The notes: generated by a model not told the origin, from the sequence alone. A stretch of DNA of 31,492 bases from JBOFSR01 sp051651645 (GCA_051651645.1 JBOFSR010000033.1:1-31492); one strand, 5' to 3'. Positions 15,363 to 24,478 are shown, counted from the stretch's first letter. Numbers and translations: made by a program.

Positions 15363-15391
15363 TTGCAAAAAAAACATTAAAAAGATATTCT
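15363..15391 (+). promoter_or_regulatory. Possible sigma-70-like promoter of nifJ
   Basis: TTGCAA (15363-15368) and TATTCT (15386-15391) are separated by 17 A-rich bases; each box matches consensus at four of six positions. Transcription would start near 15398, leaving about 55 bases of leader. The leader contains a six-base-pair hairpin GGGGTT/AACCCT (15410-15425) with a TAAT loop. The surrounding DNA is very AT-rich, so chance matches are likely. Confidence 0.35.
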
Positions 15392-15452
15392 TTTTATTAG
15401 TCATTTATTGGGGTTTAATAACCCTAATCTATATAATTTTAAGGACGGTATT

Positions 15453-18400
15453 ATGTCAGAAAAAAATCTTGTAATGATCGACGGTAACACAGCCGCAGGT
15501 CAAGTTGCTCACTCATTGAGTGAAGTCATTGCGATTTATCCTATTACCCCTTCAAGCCCTATGGGAGAGGTTTCAGATGAGTTATCTGCACGGGGTAAGA
15601 AAAATATTTGGGGAACAGTTCCAGAAGTTGTTGAGCTTCAGTCAGAAGCTGGTGCCGCTGGTGCCGTTCATGGTGCTTTAACAACGGGTGCTTTAAGTTC
15701 AACATTTACCGCATCACAAGGCCTTTTGTTGATGATTCCTAACATGTACAAAATTGCAGGTGAATTAACAAGTACGGTCTTTCACATTGCAGCTCGTGCT
15801 GTTGCTGCAAGTGCTTTGTCAATTTTTGGTGATCACCAAGACGTAATGGCATGTCGACAAACTGGTTGGGCAATGCTTTCTTCAAACAGTGTTCAAGAAG
15901 TTATGGATTTAGCCGTAATTTCCCATGCTGCAACATTAAAAAGTCGTATTCCATTTCTTCACTTTTTTGATGGTTTTAGAACATCTCATGAAGTTCAAAA
16001 AATTGAAGAAGTTTCAACAGAAATCATGCGTAAAATGATTAGTGATGAATTAGTTCGTGAGCACAGAGCACGCGGATTGACTCCACAAAGTCCTTCTTTA
16101 CGCGGAACAGCACAAAATCCTGACGTATATTTCCAAGGACGCGAGGCTGTTAATAAATATTATGAAGAAGTTCCTTCTATAGTACAAGGCTACATGGATG
16201 ACTACGCGAAATTAACGGGTCGCCAATATCATTTGTTTGATTACTACGGTGCAAAAGATGCGGACAAAGTCATCATTCTTATGGGGTCTGCTGCAGATAC
16301 CGTAGAAGAAACCGTTGATGCTCTTAATGCAAAGGGCGAAAAAACAGGACTTTTGAAGGTGCGATTGTATCGTCCCTTTAGTGCTGAGCATTTTGTTAAA
16401 GCACTTCCTGCAACCGTTAAAGCGATTGCTGTTCTTGACCGAACAAAAGAGCCAGGATCACTTGGCGAGCCTTTGTATGAAGATATTCGTACGGCAATTG
16501 GCGAGATGCAAGGAACGGGAAAATGTCCGTTCAAGGATTATCCTTTAACACTCGGTGGACGCTATGGTCTTGGTTCAAAAGAATTTACGCCTGCTATGGT
16601 AAAAGCTGTTTTTGATAATCTTTCTGGCAAAAAAATTAATCACTTTGTTATTGGTATTGATGATGATGTTCAAGGATTAAGCCTTTCATATGATAAATCC
16701 TTCCACGTTGAAGAAGATGGCATGAGCGAGGCACTTTTCTACGGACTTGGTTCTGACGGAACAGTTGGAGCGAATAAAAATTCAATTAAAATTATTGGCG
16801 ATGATCCTTCTCGCAGTGCACAAGCATATTTTGTGTATGATTCAAAAAAATCAGGTACAATGACTGCTTCTCATTTGCGTTTTGGAAAAAGCCGAATCAG
16901 AAAGCCTTATTTGATTACGCAAGCGAACTTTATTGCGTGTCATAAATTTGCGTTCCTTGAAACGTATGATATGTTAGAGCATATCAAAAAAGGCGGAACG
17001 TTCCTTTTAACCAGTGCATTTTCTGCTGATAAAGTGTGGGATCACCTACCTGCGGAAGTTCAAAAACACATTATTGAAAAAGAAATTAAATTTTATGTGA
17101 TTGATGCGATGGCTATTGCAGAAAAAGCTGGAATGGGCAGCCGAATCAACGTTGTTATGCAAACCGCATACTTCAAAATATCGGGCGTTCTTCCTGAAGC
17201 CGAAGCGATTACGCTTATTAAAAAAGCAATCGAAAAAACATACGGTAAAAAAGGTGCCGACGTCGTTGAAAAAAACATCAAAACGATTGATATGGCACTC
17301 GCTGGCGTTCAGCAAGTAAATTATCCAAAAACGGTTTCAAGCAAAACCAACATGAAACCTGCAATGCTTGAAGCGACTGATCCGTTTATCAAAAATATTC
17401 TTGGTGCAATTGCTGTAAACAAAGGCGATAGCATTAAGGTAAGCGAAATGCCTGTGGACGGAACATTCCCAACAGCAACAACTAAGTGGGAAAAACGAGG
17501 TATTGCAGAGCATGTTCCAACATGGAATCAAGAAACTTGTATTCAATGTGGAAATTGTACTGTTGTTTGTCCTCATGCGGTAATTCGATTCAAAAATGTA
17601 AGCGATGCTGAGGCTGCAAAAGCTCCAAAATCATTCAAACTTGCAGAAATTAAGCCAAAACCAGTCGCGGGCGTTAAAACAACGCTTTGTGTATCTGTTG
17701 AAGATTGTACAGGCTGTGGCGTTTGTGTAGAAATCTGTCCTGCAAAAGAAAAACACGCAATTCAAATGAAAAACTACCTTGAAGAAAGAGAAGCTGGCGT
17801 TGCAAACTGGAAATTCTTTGAAAGCTTACCAGATGCAAAATCAACTGAACTTAATCTTGCAACGGCAAAAGGCTTGGCATACAAGCGACCACTATTCGAA
17901 TTCTCTGGTGCGTGTGCTGGCTGTGGTGAAACTCCGTATGTCAAGATGCTTACGCAAATGTTTGGTGATCGGGCAGTTATTGCAAATGCAACAGGATGTT
18001 CTTCTATTTATGGTGGAAATCTTCCTTCAACTCCGTATGCTAAAAATGCTGATGGGCACGGGCCTGCGTGGTCAAATTCTTTATTTGAAGATGCTGCAGA
18101 GTTTGGATACGGTATGCGTTTAACGAGCGATAAACTTGCTGTTCATGCACGTGAAGTTGCACAAGAAGTAAAAACAAAGGGAATTGCCAGTGCAATTATT
18201 GACAAGCTTTTAAGCAATACGCAAGCTGATGATGCGGCAATTGAAGAGCAAAAAGCAAATGTTGAAGCTTTGAAAGCGGTACTTAAAAATGAAAAAGACA
18301 ATCTTGCACAACAACTTTGCTCTCTTGCAGATCATTTTATCAAGCGTTCTGTTTGGGTGCTTGGTGGTGACGGATGGGCTTACGATATTGGATTTGGCGG

Positions 18401-18992
18401 CCTTGATCATGTTATTGCAAGCGGACGAAACATTAATCTTTTGGTAATGGACACGGAAGTTTACTCAAATACGGGTGGACAAATGTCTAAAGCGACACCA
18501 ATTGGAGCTGTTGCAAAATTTGCTGCGGCAGGTAAACCGATTGCAAAAAAAGACTTAGGTGCGATTGCTCGAAGTTATGGCTACGTATACGTTGCACAAA
18601 TTTCAATGGGTGCAAATATGGCTCAAACAATCAAAGCCTTCCGTGAAGCAGAAAGCTATGACGGCCCCTCAATTATCATTGCGTACTCAACTTGTATCAA
18701 TCATGGTATTAACATGACTACAGGAATGACAAACCAAAAAGAAATTGTTTCTTGCGGACTTTGGCCATTGTATCGCTATGACCCACGTTTAGTTGAACAA
18801 GAAAAAAATCCTTTCCAACTTGACAGCAAAGAGCCAGATTACAAGCTTGCAGATTTTATGTATAAAGAAGTTCGCTTCAAAACATTAAAAGCTGCAGATC
18901 CAAGCCGAGCTGAAAGTTTGCTTAAACTTGCAGAAACAAAGGCTAAGCGACAATATCAAGAGTTAAAATACTTAGCAGAAAGAAATTTCTAA
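15453..18992 (+). CDS. nifJ: Pyruvate:ferredoxin (flavodoxin) oxidoreductase, single chain
   Basis: A 1,179-residue enzyme of normal length that oxidatively decarboxylates pyruvate to acetyl-CoA and CO2, passing electrons to ferredoxin or flavodoxin. The N-terminal pyrimidine-binding domain begins MIDGNTAAGQVAHSLSEV and contains YPITPSSPMGE. Two 4Fe-4S clusters are marked by CIQCGNC with CP (from Cys696) and CTGCGVC with CP (from Cys752). A third cluster uses CAGCGE (Cys821, Cys824). The thiamine-diphosphate motif runs from GGDGWAYDIGFGG (Asp973) to SNTGG (Asn1006). The start at 15453 is chosen over a TTG at 15408 because AAGGACGG precedes it. It is divergent from the flgN operon, stands alone and ends at a strong terminator. 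Confidence 0.97.
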   Translation: MSEKNLVMIDGNTAAGQVAHSLSEVIAIYPITPSSPMGEVSDELSARGKKNIWGTVPEVVELQSEAGAAGAVHGALTTGALSSTFTASQGLLLMIPNMYKIAGELTSTVFHIAARAVAASALSIFGDHQDVMACRQTGWAMLSSNSVQEVMDLAVISHAATLKSRIPFLHFFDGFRTSHEVQKIEEVSTEIMRKMISDELVREHRARGLTPQSPSLRGTAQNPDVYFQGREAVNKYYEEVPSIVQGYMDDYAKLTGRQYHLFDYYGAKDADKVIILMGSAADTVEETVDALNAKGEKTGLLKVRLYRPFSAEHFVKALPATVKAIAVLDRTKEPGSLGEPLYEDIRTAIGEMQGTGKCPFKDYPLTLGGRYGLGSKEFTPAMVKAVFDNLSGKKINHFVIGIDDDVQGLSLSYDKSFHVEEDGMSEALFYGLGSDGTVGANKNSIKIIGDDPSRSAQAYFVYDSKKSGTMTASHLRFGKSRIRKPYLITQANFIACHKFAFLETYDMLEHIKKGGTFLLTSAFSADKVWDHLPAEVQKHIIEKEIKFYVIDAMAIAEKAGMGSRINVVMQTAYFKISGVLPEAEAITLIKKAIEKTYGKKGADVVEKNIKTIDMALAGVQQVNYPKTVSSKTNMKPAMLEATDPFIKNILGAIAVNKGDSIKVSEMPVDGTFPTATTKWEKRGIAEHVPTWNQETCIQCGNCTVVCPHAVIRFKNVSDAEAAKAPKSFKLAEIKPKPVAGVKTTLCVSVEDCTGCGVCVEICPAKEKHAIQMKNYLEEREAGVANWKFFESLPDAKSTELNLATAKGLAYKRPLFEFSGACAGCGETPYVKMLTQMFGDRAVIANATGCSSIYGGNLPSTPYAKNADGHGPAWSNSLFEDAAEFGYGMRLTSDKLAVHAREVAQEVKTKGIASAIIDKLLSNTQADDAAIEEQKANVEALKAVLKNEKDNLAQQLCSLADHFIKRSVWVLGGDGWAYDIGFGGLDHVIASGRNINLLVMDTEVYSNTGGQMSKATPIGAVAKFAAAGKPIAKKDLGAIARSYGYVYVAQISMGANMAQTIKAFREAESYDGPSIIIAYSTCINHGINMTTGMTNQKEIVSCGLWPLYRYDPRLVEQEKNPFQLDSKEPDYKLADFMYKEVRFKTLKAADPSRAESLLKLAETKAKRQYQELKYLAERNF

Positions 18993-19025
18993 AAAAGAAA
19001 TACTTTTTTTAGTACAAACTTGATT

Positions 19026-19072
19026 AAGCGTTTTGTTGTAAGAATAACTTCTTGCAGCAAGCCGCTTTTTTT
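19026..19072 (+). terminator. Rho-independent terminator of nifJ
   Basis: The arm 19027-19044 (AGCGTTTTGTTGTAAGAA) pairs with 19049-19066 along 18 positions with one mismatch and three G-U pairs, leaving the loop TAAC. Six or seven T follow (to 19072). It lies 34 bases after the nifJ stop. The T-tract suits plus-strand transcription only. Confidence 0.88.
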
Positions 19073-19153
19073 GTTTCATAAAAATACAAAAGAAACACAA
19101 ATTGATGCAGTAACTTTTATATTTACACGCAAACAAAAACACTTTTTTGATAG

Positions 19154-19182
19154 TTGCAAATTCACTCTTTTTATGGTATATT
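19154..19182 (+). promoter_or_regulatory. Sigma-70-like promoter of the HD-GYP gene
   Basis: TTGCAA (19154-19159) and TATATT (19177-19182) are separated by 17 bases. Transcription would start near 19189, about 43 bases before the ATG at 19232. It lies beyond the nifJ terminator, so the gene needs its own promoter. Confidence 0.5.
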
Positions 19183-19231
19183 GAATAAATTGTATTTCAA
19201 ATTATTTGTATGCAGTTAAAACAGAGTTAGT

Positions 19232-20449
19232 ATGATATATAAAACAAGTGATTTAAAACCAGATACCTATTTCTCAGCTGACTTTTTTTTAGATGATAAA
19301 TTTATTCTAACCCACCCACTCATTCCCATTCGAGAAGAGCTTTTAAATAGTTTATCCAATTGGGATATTAAGGAAATTCAATCAGAGGGACAACTCATTG
19401 AAAAAGAATTGTTGAACGATTCAGTTGAATATGCCTTGCTAAAACTAAATATACATGACAGCAACGAGCTTATTACAGAAATTAATACCCAAATTAAAAA
19501 AGATATAAAAAGTAAAAAAATATCCTTTGAAGAAGGAAAAAAAAAGTTAGTTTTGGATGTTTATACCAAATGTAAAGACACTTTAAATGACTTTTTCGTT
19601 ATGTACACAACAACAAAAAAGCTCGATGTAAAAAAAATATCCGACTTTCTCATGTATTTCTCTGCCTTTATTATTGGATTTTCTCAAGAATTACTAAAAA
19701 TTCAAATTTCTTCAACCGCCACAAAGGAAGAGCTTTTTCTTCACCATGCATTGCGATCGACAATTTTGAGTATTTTAATGGGAAAAGAGTTAAAATACTC
19801 CCATGAAGAGTTGACCTTACTTGGAATTGCCGCTTGCCTACATGAAATAGGAATGCTAAAAATTTCACCACAAATGCATATGCACGGTAACAATCTTTCT
19901 TCCTCAGAGCGAAAATCAATACTCATGCATCCTGTTTTTTCATATTCTATATTAGAGGCATGCCAATTTCCAAAAGACGTTTGTGTTGCTGTCTTAGATC
20001 ATCACGAACAACAAAATGGAAGCGGTTATCCAAGGAAAATATTTGGCAATAATATTTCACCCTTTGCAAAAATAATTGCAGTCGCCTGCACATTTGAGGC
20101 AATCACTGCCCCTCGCACCTACCAAGAATCACGAGGAAATCATAAGGCAATACTTGAGTTATTAAAAAATGCAAAAACACAATTTGATCCGCATGTACTG
20201 TGGGCTTTTGTTTCTGTCATGTCTATTTATCCAATTGGAACATACGTTCGATTAACGAACGGCAAAGATGGCATTGTCATCGATATTTCGACAATGCATA
20301 TTAAAATGCCAGTTGTACAGGTTTTACAGGAAAACAAAAATCTGGAACCTGAAATAATCAAAACGTATGATTCAAATATAAAAATTGAACGCTCATTAAC
20401 AAACAAAGAAGTTGCGGCATTACCCGCAAGCCTTAAAGAGGACTTGTAA
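19232..20449 (+). CDS. HD-GYP-related protein with altered catalytic motifs
   Basis: A 405-residue cytoplasmic protein. Residues 1-160 form a helical N-terminal region of unknown role (MIYKTSDLKPDTYFSADFFL). Residues about 168-305 resemble the HD-GYP c-di-GMP phosphodiesterase domain: HH at 171-172, HEIG at 204-207, His233, HHEQQNGSGYP at 257-267 and an AKIIAVACTFEAITAPRTY block. The GYP signature is intact, but the expected HDIGK reads HEIGM, the Asp of HHExxDGSGYP is Asn262, and the Asp pair of the VADxFDA block is Cys and Glu. It may be a weak enzyme or a non-catalytic c-di-GMP sensor. A small C-terminal domain (about 335-390) follows. The ribosome site is weak. Confidence 0.8.
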   Translation: MIYKTSDLKPDTYFSADFFLDDKFILTHPLIPIREELLNSLSNWDIKEIQSEGQLIEKELLNDSVEYALLKLNIHDSNELITEINTQIKKDIKSKKISFEEGKKKLVLDVYTKCKDTLNDFFVMYTTTKKLDVKKISDFLMYFSAFIIGFSQELLKIQISSTATKEELFLHHALRSTILSILMGKELKYSHEELTLLGIAACLHEIGMLKISPQMHMHGNNLSSSERKSILMHPVFSYSILEACQFPKDVCVAVLDHHEQQNGSGYPRKIFGNNISPFAKIIAVACTFEAITAPRTYQESRGNHKAILELLKNAKTQFDPHVLWAFVSVMSIYPIGTYVRLTNGKDGIVIDISTMHIKMPVVQVLQENKNLEPEIIKTYDSNIKIERSLTNKEVAALPASLKEDL

Positions 20450-20491
20450 TCCTTTTCTTAAAAAACAAAATCTCCAATTAAAAAATAAAAC

Positions 20492-20520
20492 TTTTCAAAC
20501 TATTGCAAATATGCTACTAT
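20492..20520 (+). promoter_or_regulatory. Possible promoter giving a leaderless cysteine desulfurase mRNA
   Basis: TTTTCA (20492-20497) and TACTAT (20515-20520) are 17 bases apart. Transcription would begin about seven bases after the -10 box, at or beside the A of the ATG at 20527. No Shine-Dalgarno sequence precedes that ATG, which fits a leaderless message. Confidence 0.4.
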
Positions 20521-20526
20521 CCTTAT

Positions 20527-21705
20527 ATGGATAAACTCACAAACACCGAGTTCTACTTTGATTGGGCTGCAACGGCACCGCTTGATTATGAAATTTGCCA
20601 CCGTGCTTTACAAAAAACGTCGCAGTGCTTTGCAAATCCTTCAAGTCTGCATACACTTGGAAATCAGGCGAAGGAATTGCTGAGCAATGCAAGAAAAAAA
20701 TGTGCAAAAAATCTTGGCGTAAAAGAAAGTCAAATTATATTTACCTCAGGCGGTACAGAAAGCAATTACCTTCCGATTCTCTCATTGCTCCAAAAGCCTA
20801 TAAGCCGTTGCAATACAGATAATTCAGGGTCAATTATTGTCAGTGCAATTGAGCATGCCTCTGTGAGAGAGCAAGTAAAAATGATGAAAAATTGCGGCTT
20901 TAATGTTATTCAAATTCCCCCAGAAAAAAATGGCATTATAAATGCAAAAAAGCTTCTCGAAAAAGTTCAGCCTGATACACGACTTGTGTGTGTCATCGCC
21001 GTCAACAATGAGACAGGTGCAATTCAGCCCATAAATGAAATTGCCGACGGATTAGTTCTGCTGTCAAAAACTATGAGAAAGCCTAAATTCCATGTTGATG
21101 GAGTGCAAGCTGTTGGAAAAATACCTTTTTCGTTGAATCATCAGGGAATTGACACGGTTTCTATTAGTGCACATAAAATTGCAGGCCCCCGTGGCTGCGG
21201 TATTCTTTACATGAAGGATCGCCAAGAACCATTTTTGCGCGGTGGTGGGCAAGAACAGGGCTTACGATCAGGCACAGAAAATATTTTTGGCGCAATCGCT
21301 ATCGCAGAATGCCTTAAAAAATACACTTTTTCGAATGAAGTGTATGAAAGTCAAAAAAAAATGACTGATAACTTTTTAGAAGAAATAGAAGCAATGGGTG
21401 CTGTTATTATTCCGCAAAGTAGAAAAAACGAAAGTCATATATTTTCTCCGTGGATTGTACAGGCAACTTTTCAAAAAATACCAGGCGAAGTTATGGTGAG
21501 AGCCTTAAATGAAAAAGGAGTTTTTATTTCTACAGGATCTGCCTGCTCTGGGCATAAAAAAGAACGCCCTATTCTCGACGCAATGAAAATCCCTAGCGAA
21601 ATCAGCCAAAATGCCGTTCGTTTTTCCTTTGGCAGCACCACAAAACAAGAAAATATACAAAAATTATTACACTGTTTAGCTGAAGTTATAAAAACCTTTA
21701 CGTAA
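20527..21705 (+). CDS. Cysteine desulfurase (NifS/IscS family, class V aminotransferase)
   Basis: A 392-residue PLP enzyme expected to remove sulfur from cysteine for Fe-S cluster or thio-cofactor synthesis. It opens FYFDWAATAPLD (family form YFDNAATT). The SGGTESN motif is at residues 74-80, AIEHASV at 107-113, the PLP-binding Lys217 in SAHKIAGPRG, and the catalytic Cys340 in STGSACSG. Length is typical. The ATG at 20527 is preferred over a TTG eight codons upstream, because that TTG would lie within the likely promoter. No iscU, iscA or thiI is adjacent, so the sulfur acceptor is unknown; the abundant Fe-S clusters of NifJ upstream are one plausible consumer but adjacency proves nothing. 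Confidence 0.88.
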   Translation: MDKLTNTEFYFDWAATAPLDYEICHRALQKTSQCFANPSSLHTLGNQAKELLSNARKKCAKNLGVKESQIIFTSGGTESNYLPILSLLQKPISRCNTDNSGSIIVSAIEHASVREQVKMMKNCGFNVIQIPPEKNGIINAKKLLEKVQPDTRLVCVIAVNNETGAIQPINEIADGLVLLSKTMRKPKFHVDGVQAVGKIPFSLNHQGIDTVSISAHKIAGPRGCGILYMKDRQEPFLRGGGQEQGLRSGTENIFGAIAIAECLKKYTFSNEVYESQKKMTDNFLEEIEAMGAVIIPQSRKNESHIFSPWIVQATFQKIPGEVMVRALNEKGVFISTGSACSGHKKERPILDAMKIPSEISQNAVRFSFGSTTKQENIQKLLHCLAEVIKTFT

Positions 21706-21718
21706 TTTTTTGAAATAC

Positions 21719-21746
21719 TTGACTAGTATATCTAAAATGATATAAA
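21719..21746 (+). promoter_or_regulatory. Sigma-70-like promoter of the secreted proline-rich protein gene
   Basis: TTGACT (21719-21724) and TATAAA (21741-21746) are 16 bases apart, starting 14 bases beyond the desulfurase stop. The leader to the ATG at 21895 would be about 140 bases, AT-rich, with no terminator or riboswitch fold that I can identify. Confidence 0.5.
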
Positions 21747-21894
21747 ATGCTAAGTCGTTGATTACTAAAGAGAAAAGAGAGTTCATAAAACTGCACTGCG
21801 TTTATATACTAAAAATATTTTTCATTAGAAGATTGATATTTTTAACCAATAAATAAAAATTAGTTCCTATTTTATACCGTATGAGGAAATTAAA

Positions 21895-22674
21895 ATGAAA
21901 AAAATTATACTCATTTTATTTATATTCATTTTAACTAGTAATGTATTTTTAAGTGCAAATAAAGCAGGATCCCGTCCTGAAGACTTACGCGGACATAAAA
22001 AAGTACAAAAAAGCAAAGAACCTCCTGCGGAAGAGCCAAAGCCAGCCCCTCCTATAAAAAAAGATCCACCAATTCAACCTGTAGAAGAGCTTCCTGAAAA
22101 AAAAATACCAACGCCAGATGAGCTTATTCAAGAACAACGAAAAGGCATTGCTCTCCGTTCAGAAAATAAAGCCTTCACCACACAGCAAGAAAAAGAAATT
22201 ATAAACGATAGCTCACACTGGGTTTTGATTAGGGAGGAAGATGGAAGCTATGAAGCACTCGCTCCTGGCAAAAACTTTAAAAGGCCAATCGATGGAATAT
22301 TAATGCATGACGGGGTTACTTTCAAGGTAAATGGAATTAATACGCTTTTTAAAATTAGAATTACCGATCTTCATATTGAAGATGGGAAAAATCAATATAC
22401 AATTCCAACAATTGAAATTGCAAAAAGCGGCGAAAATTGGAATAAAATTGGCAATATGGTAAAAACAATAATTAATACAACCGATGCTAAAAAAAATCTT
22501 GAACCATCAGGCTACTACGCAAAAAATGATGGGAGCATCACCAGCTCACACTGGTGGAATGGAGCACGCTCAGCCCTTGAAAAAAAAGGCATCACTGTTG
22601 ATGAAAATTTTACCATTTTATCCGAAGAAGATTGGAATTCAATGCTTGAAGCCTTTTCTCAACAAAAAGACTAA
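21895..22674 (+). CDS. Secreted protein with proline-rich linker, function unknown
   Basis: A 259-residue protein of no family I recognise. Residues 1-20 are a signal peptide (MKKIILILFIFILTSNVFLS) with likely cleavage after LSA, and no lipobox cysteine, so it is probably periplasmic and soluble. Residues about 38-75 are rich in Pro, Glu and Lys (EEPKPAPPIKKDPPIQP), a stiff linker of the kind seen in proteins that span the periplasm. The C-terminal part (about 100-255) is a mixed fold with WVLIREEDGSYEALAP and IDGILMHDGVTFKVNG. AGGAAA precedes the ATG. It is convergent with fliJ, 21 bases apart, with no visible terminator between them. Confidence 0.7.
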   Translation: MKKIILILFIFILTSNVFLSANKAGSRPEDLRGHKKVQKSKEPPAEEPKPAPPIKKDPPIQPVEELPEKKIPTPDELIQEQRKGIALRSENKAFTTQQEKEIINDSSHWVLIREEDGSYEALAPGKNFKRPIDGILMHDGVTFKVNGINTLFKIRITDLHIEDGKNQYTIPTIEIAKSGENWNKIGNMVKTIINTTDAKKNLEPSGYYAKNDGSITSSHWWNGARSALEKKGITVDENFTILSEEDWNSMLEAFSQQKD

Positions 22675-22695
22675 AATATTTTGGATAAAAATTTT

Positions 22696-23142
22696 CTAAT
22701 TATAATTTACATGCTTTTTTTTCTCAAAAAGAGTTGATGCTATATCATCAAGAAAATAATCTTCTTCCTGCTGAAGAATTTTTTTGTGCTCTTTGAGTTT
22801 ATGATCTTTAAGCGTTGTAATAATTTTTCTATTTTTCATCGCCTCGTGCATGATTTTTTGCTTTTCTTCAATAACTTTATTTGCATTTTCAAGCAAAATA
22901 CTCAACTCATCCTTTCGAGACTTTAATTTACTCAAAAACTGATCAACAATGCTATAACTATGCATAGAAAAATTAGCACGAGCATTTTCTTGCGTTTGTG
23001 CAAATTGCTGGTCAATATCATTCATTTCTTGCTTTATTTTTTCAGCATGAGAAAGTGCCTTTGCAAGCTCTATTTCTGACTTGTTTTCCTCATGTTCACG
23101 TAATTCAAGAATTTTTTGCAAAGAAAAATTAAACTTCTTCAT
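22696..23142 (-). CDS. fliJ: Flagellar export protein FliJ
   Basis: A 148-residue, highly charged, almost wholly coiled-coil protein beginning MKKFNFSLQKILELREHEE, the usual FliJ opening (FxLQKVLxxRE). FliJ acts as the stalk of the export ATPase, promoting FliI hexamer activity and delivering substrates to the export gate. It overlaps fliI by 14 bases and is the last gene of the fliF-fliG-fliH-fliI-fliJ run. Sequence conservation is low in this family; length, opening motif and position carry the call. Confidence 0.92.
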   Translation of the reverse strand: MKKFNFSLQKILELREHEENKSEIELAKALSHAEKIKQEMNDIDQQFAQTQENARANFSMHSYSIVDQFLSKLKSRKDELSILLENANKVIEEKQKIMHEAMKNRKIITTLKDHKLKEHKKILQQEEDYFLDDIASTLFEKKKHVNYN

Positions 23143-24478
23143 TGGTATATTCTTCTGAAGGAATTGAAAGATCTGAAAGTGCGGATAATCCTGCCATCGT
23201 TTTTTCTATCGTGGACTTTTCATTTTCCTCTTGCTCCAAAAAAGCATTTATTGCAGGATGAACAGCAATCGCAGTGTCAATATTTTCATTCGACCCTTTT
23301 TGATATGCCCCCACATTGATAATATCTTCTGATTCAGCATACAATGCAATAAGGCGACGAATATAGGCACACGCTTGCTTTGTAACAGGGCCTGAAACTC
23401 TATTTGCAAGCCTGCTAATACTTTGCAAAATATCGATTGCAGGAAAATGATAGCTTTGTGCAAGTTTACGACTCAAAATGATGTGGCCGTCTAAAATTCC
23501 CCGCACCGCATCAGAGATTGGCTCATCCATATCATCGCCATCAACGAGAACCGTGTAAAATCCTGTTATACTGCCTTTTTCGCTTGTACCGCTTCTTTCA
23601 AGCAATTTAGGCAAGGTTTCAAAAACGCTCGGAGTATATCCCCGTGTAGCAGGAGGCTCGCCAATAGCAAGCCCGATTTCTCGTTGTGCTTTTGCAAAGC
23701 GTGTAACCGAGTCGAACATCAGCATGACATTTTTTCCCTGATCACGAAAATATTCAGCAATCGCGGTTGCCGTGTATGCCCCACGAATACGTGCAAGCGG
23801 AGCTTGATCAGAGGTTGCAACAACAACAACAGAGCGAGAAAGCCCCTCTTCTCCGAGATCCCGCTCGATAAAATCAACAACTTCACGCCCACGTTCACCA
23901 ATCAAAGCTATAACATTTATATCGGCATCAGTATTTCGAGCAATCATGCCAAGCAAGGTTGATTTTCCAACGCCTGATCCTGCAAAAATACCCAAACGCT
24001 GCCCTTGTCCCACCGCTAAAAGTGAGTCAATAGCACGAACGCCTGTAACCATACGAGTTTTAATAGACCGTCTGTGCAACGGATCTGGTGGGGATGCGAT
24101 AACGGGATATGTCTGATCGGTGTAAATCTCACCTTTTTCATCGTATGCACCACCAATTGAGTTTAGAACACGACCCAAAAGAGCATCTCCAACTCCAACT
24201 TGAAGCACAGAGCCACTGGCAACAACCTCGCATCCAATTTCAATCCCATTGGTGTCATTATACGACATCAGCTGAACCGTTTTACCCTTAAGGGCGACAA
24301 CCTCGGCTTGAATTACAGCTCCCGTGCGATCAATTTTTATGCTACACATTTCACCAATAACTGCTTGTGGTCCACAGCTTTCAATTAGCATTCCTTGGAC
24401 AGCAGTTACACGGCCTGTGTATAGGATTGTTTCGGCGTCTTCAATTCTATCAGTATATTTAGTTAAAATGTTCAGCAT
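23129..24478 (-). CDS. fliI: Flagellar export ATPase FliI
   Basis: A 449-residue AAA/F1-beta-like ATPase that energises flagellar type III export at the cytoplasmic base. Walker A is GSGVGKST at residues 167-174, Walker B VMLMFD at 251-256, and VIALIGERGREVVDFIE (189-205) is the conserved catalytic-Glu region. The type III ATPase signature GYTPSVFETLPKLLERSG follows. Length is normal. It overlaps fliH by 20 bases in another frame, which suggests coupled translation. Confidence 0.97.
   Translation of the reverse strand: MLNILTKYTDRIEDAETILYTGRVTAVQGMLIESCGPQAVIGEMCSIKIDRTGAVIQAEVVALKGKTVQLMSYNDTNGIEIGCEVVASGSVLQVGVGDALLGRVLNSIGGAYDEKGEIYTDQTYPVIASPPDPLHRRSIKTRMVTGVRAIDSLLAVGQGQRLGIFAGSGVGKSTLLGMIARNTDADINVIALIGERGREVVDFIERDLGEEGLSRSVVVVATSDQAPLARIRGAYTATAIAEYFRDQGKNVMLMFDSVTRFAKAQREIGLAIGEPPATRGYTPSVFETLPKLLERSGTSEKGSITGFYTVLVDGDDMDEPISDAVRGILDGHIILSRKLAQSYHFPAIDILQSISRLANRVSGPVTKQACAYIRRLIALYAESEDIINVGAYQKGSNENIDTAIAVHPAINAFLEQEENEKSTIEKTMAGLSALSDLSIPSEEYTNEEV

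Noticed and set aside
15408..15452. Longer nifJ start at a TTG
   Set aside because: AAGGACGG lies before the ATG at 15453, and the family N terminus begins there; the upstream residues overlap the leader hairpin.
17046..17315. Cys/Phe-rich minus-strand reading frame inside nifJ
   Set aside because: Antisense to a conserved enzyme; composition is typical of a reversed coding strand.
20503..20526. TTG start for the cysteine desulfurase
   Set aside because: It would place translation start inside the proposed -10 box region and adds eight residues not expected in the family.
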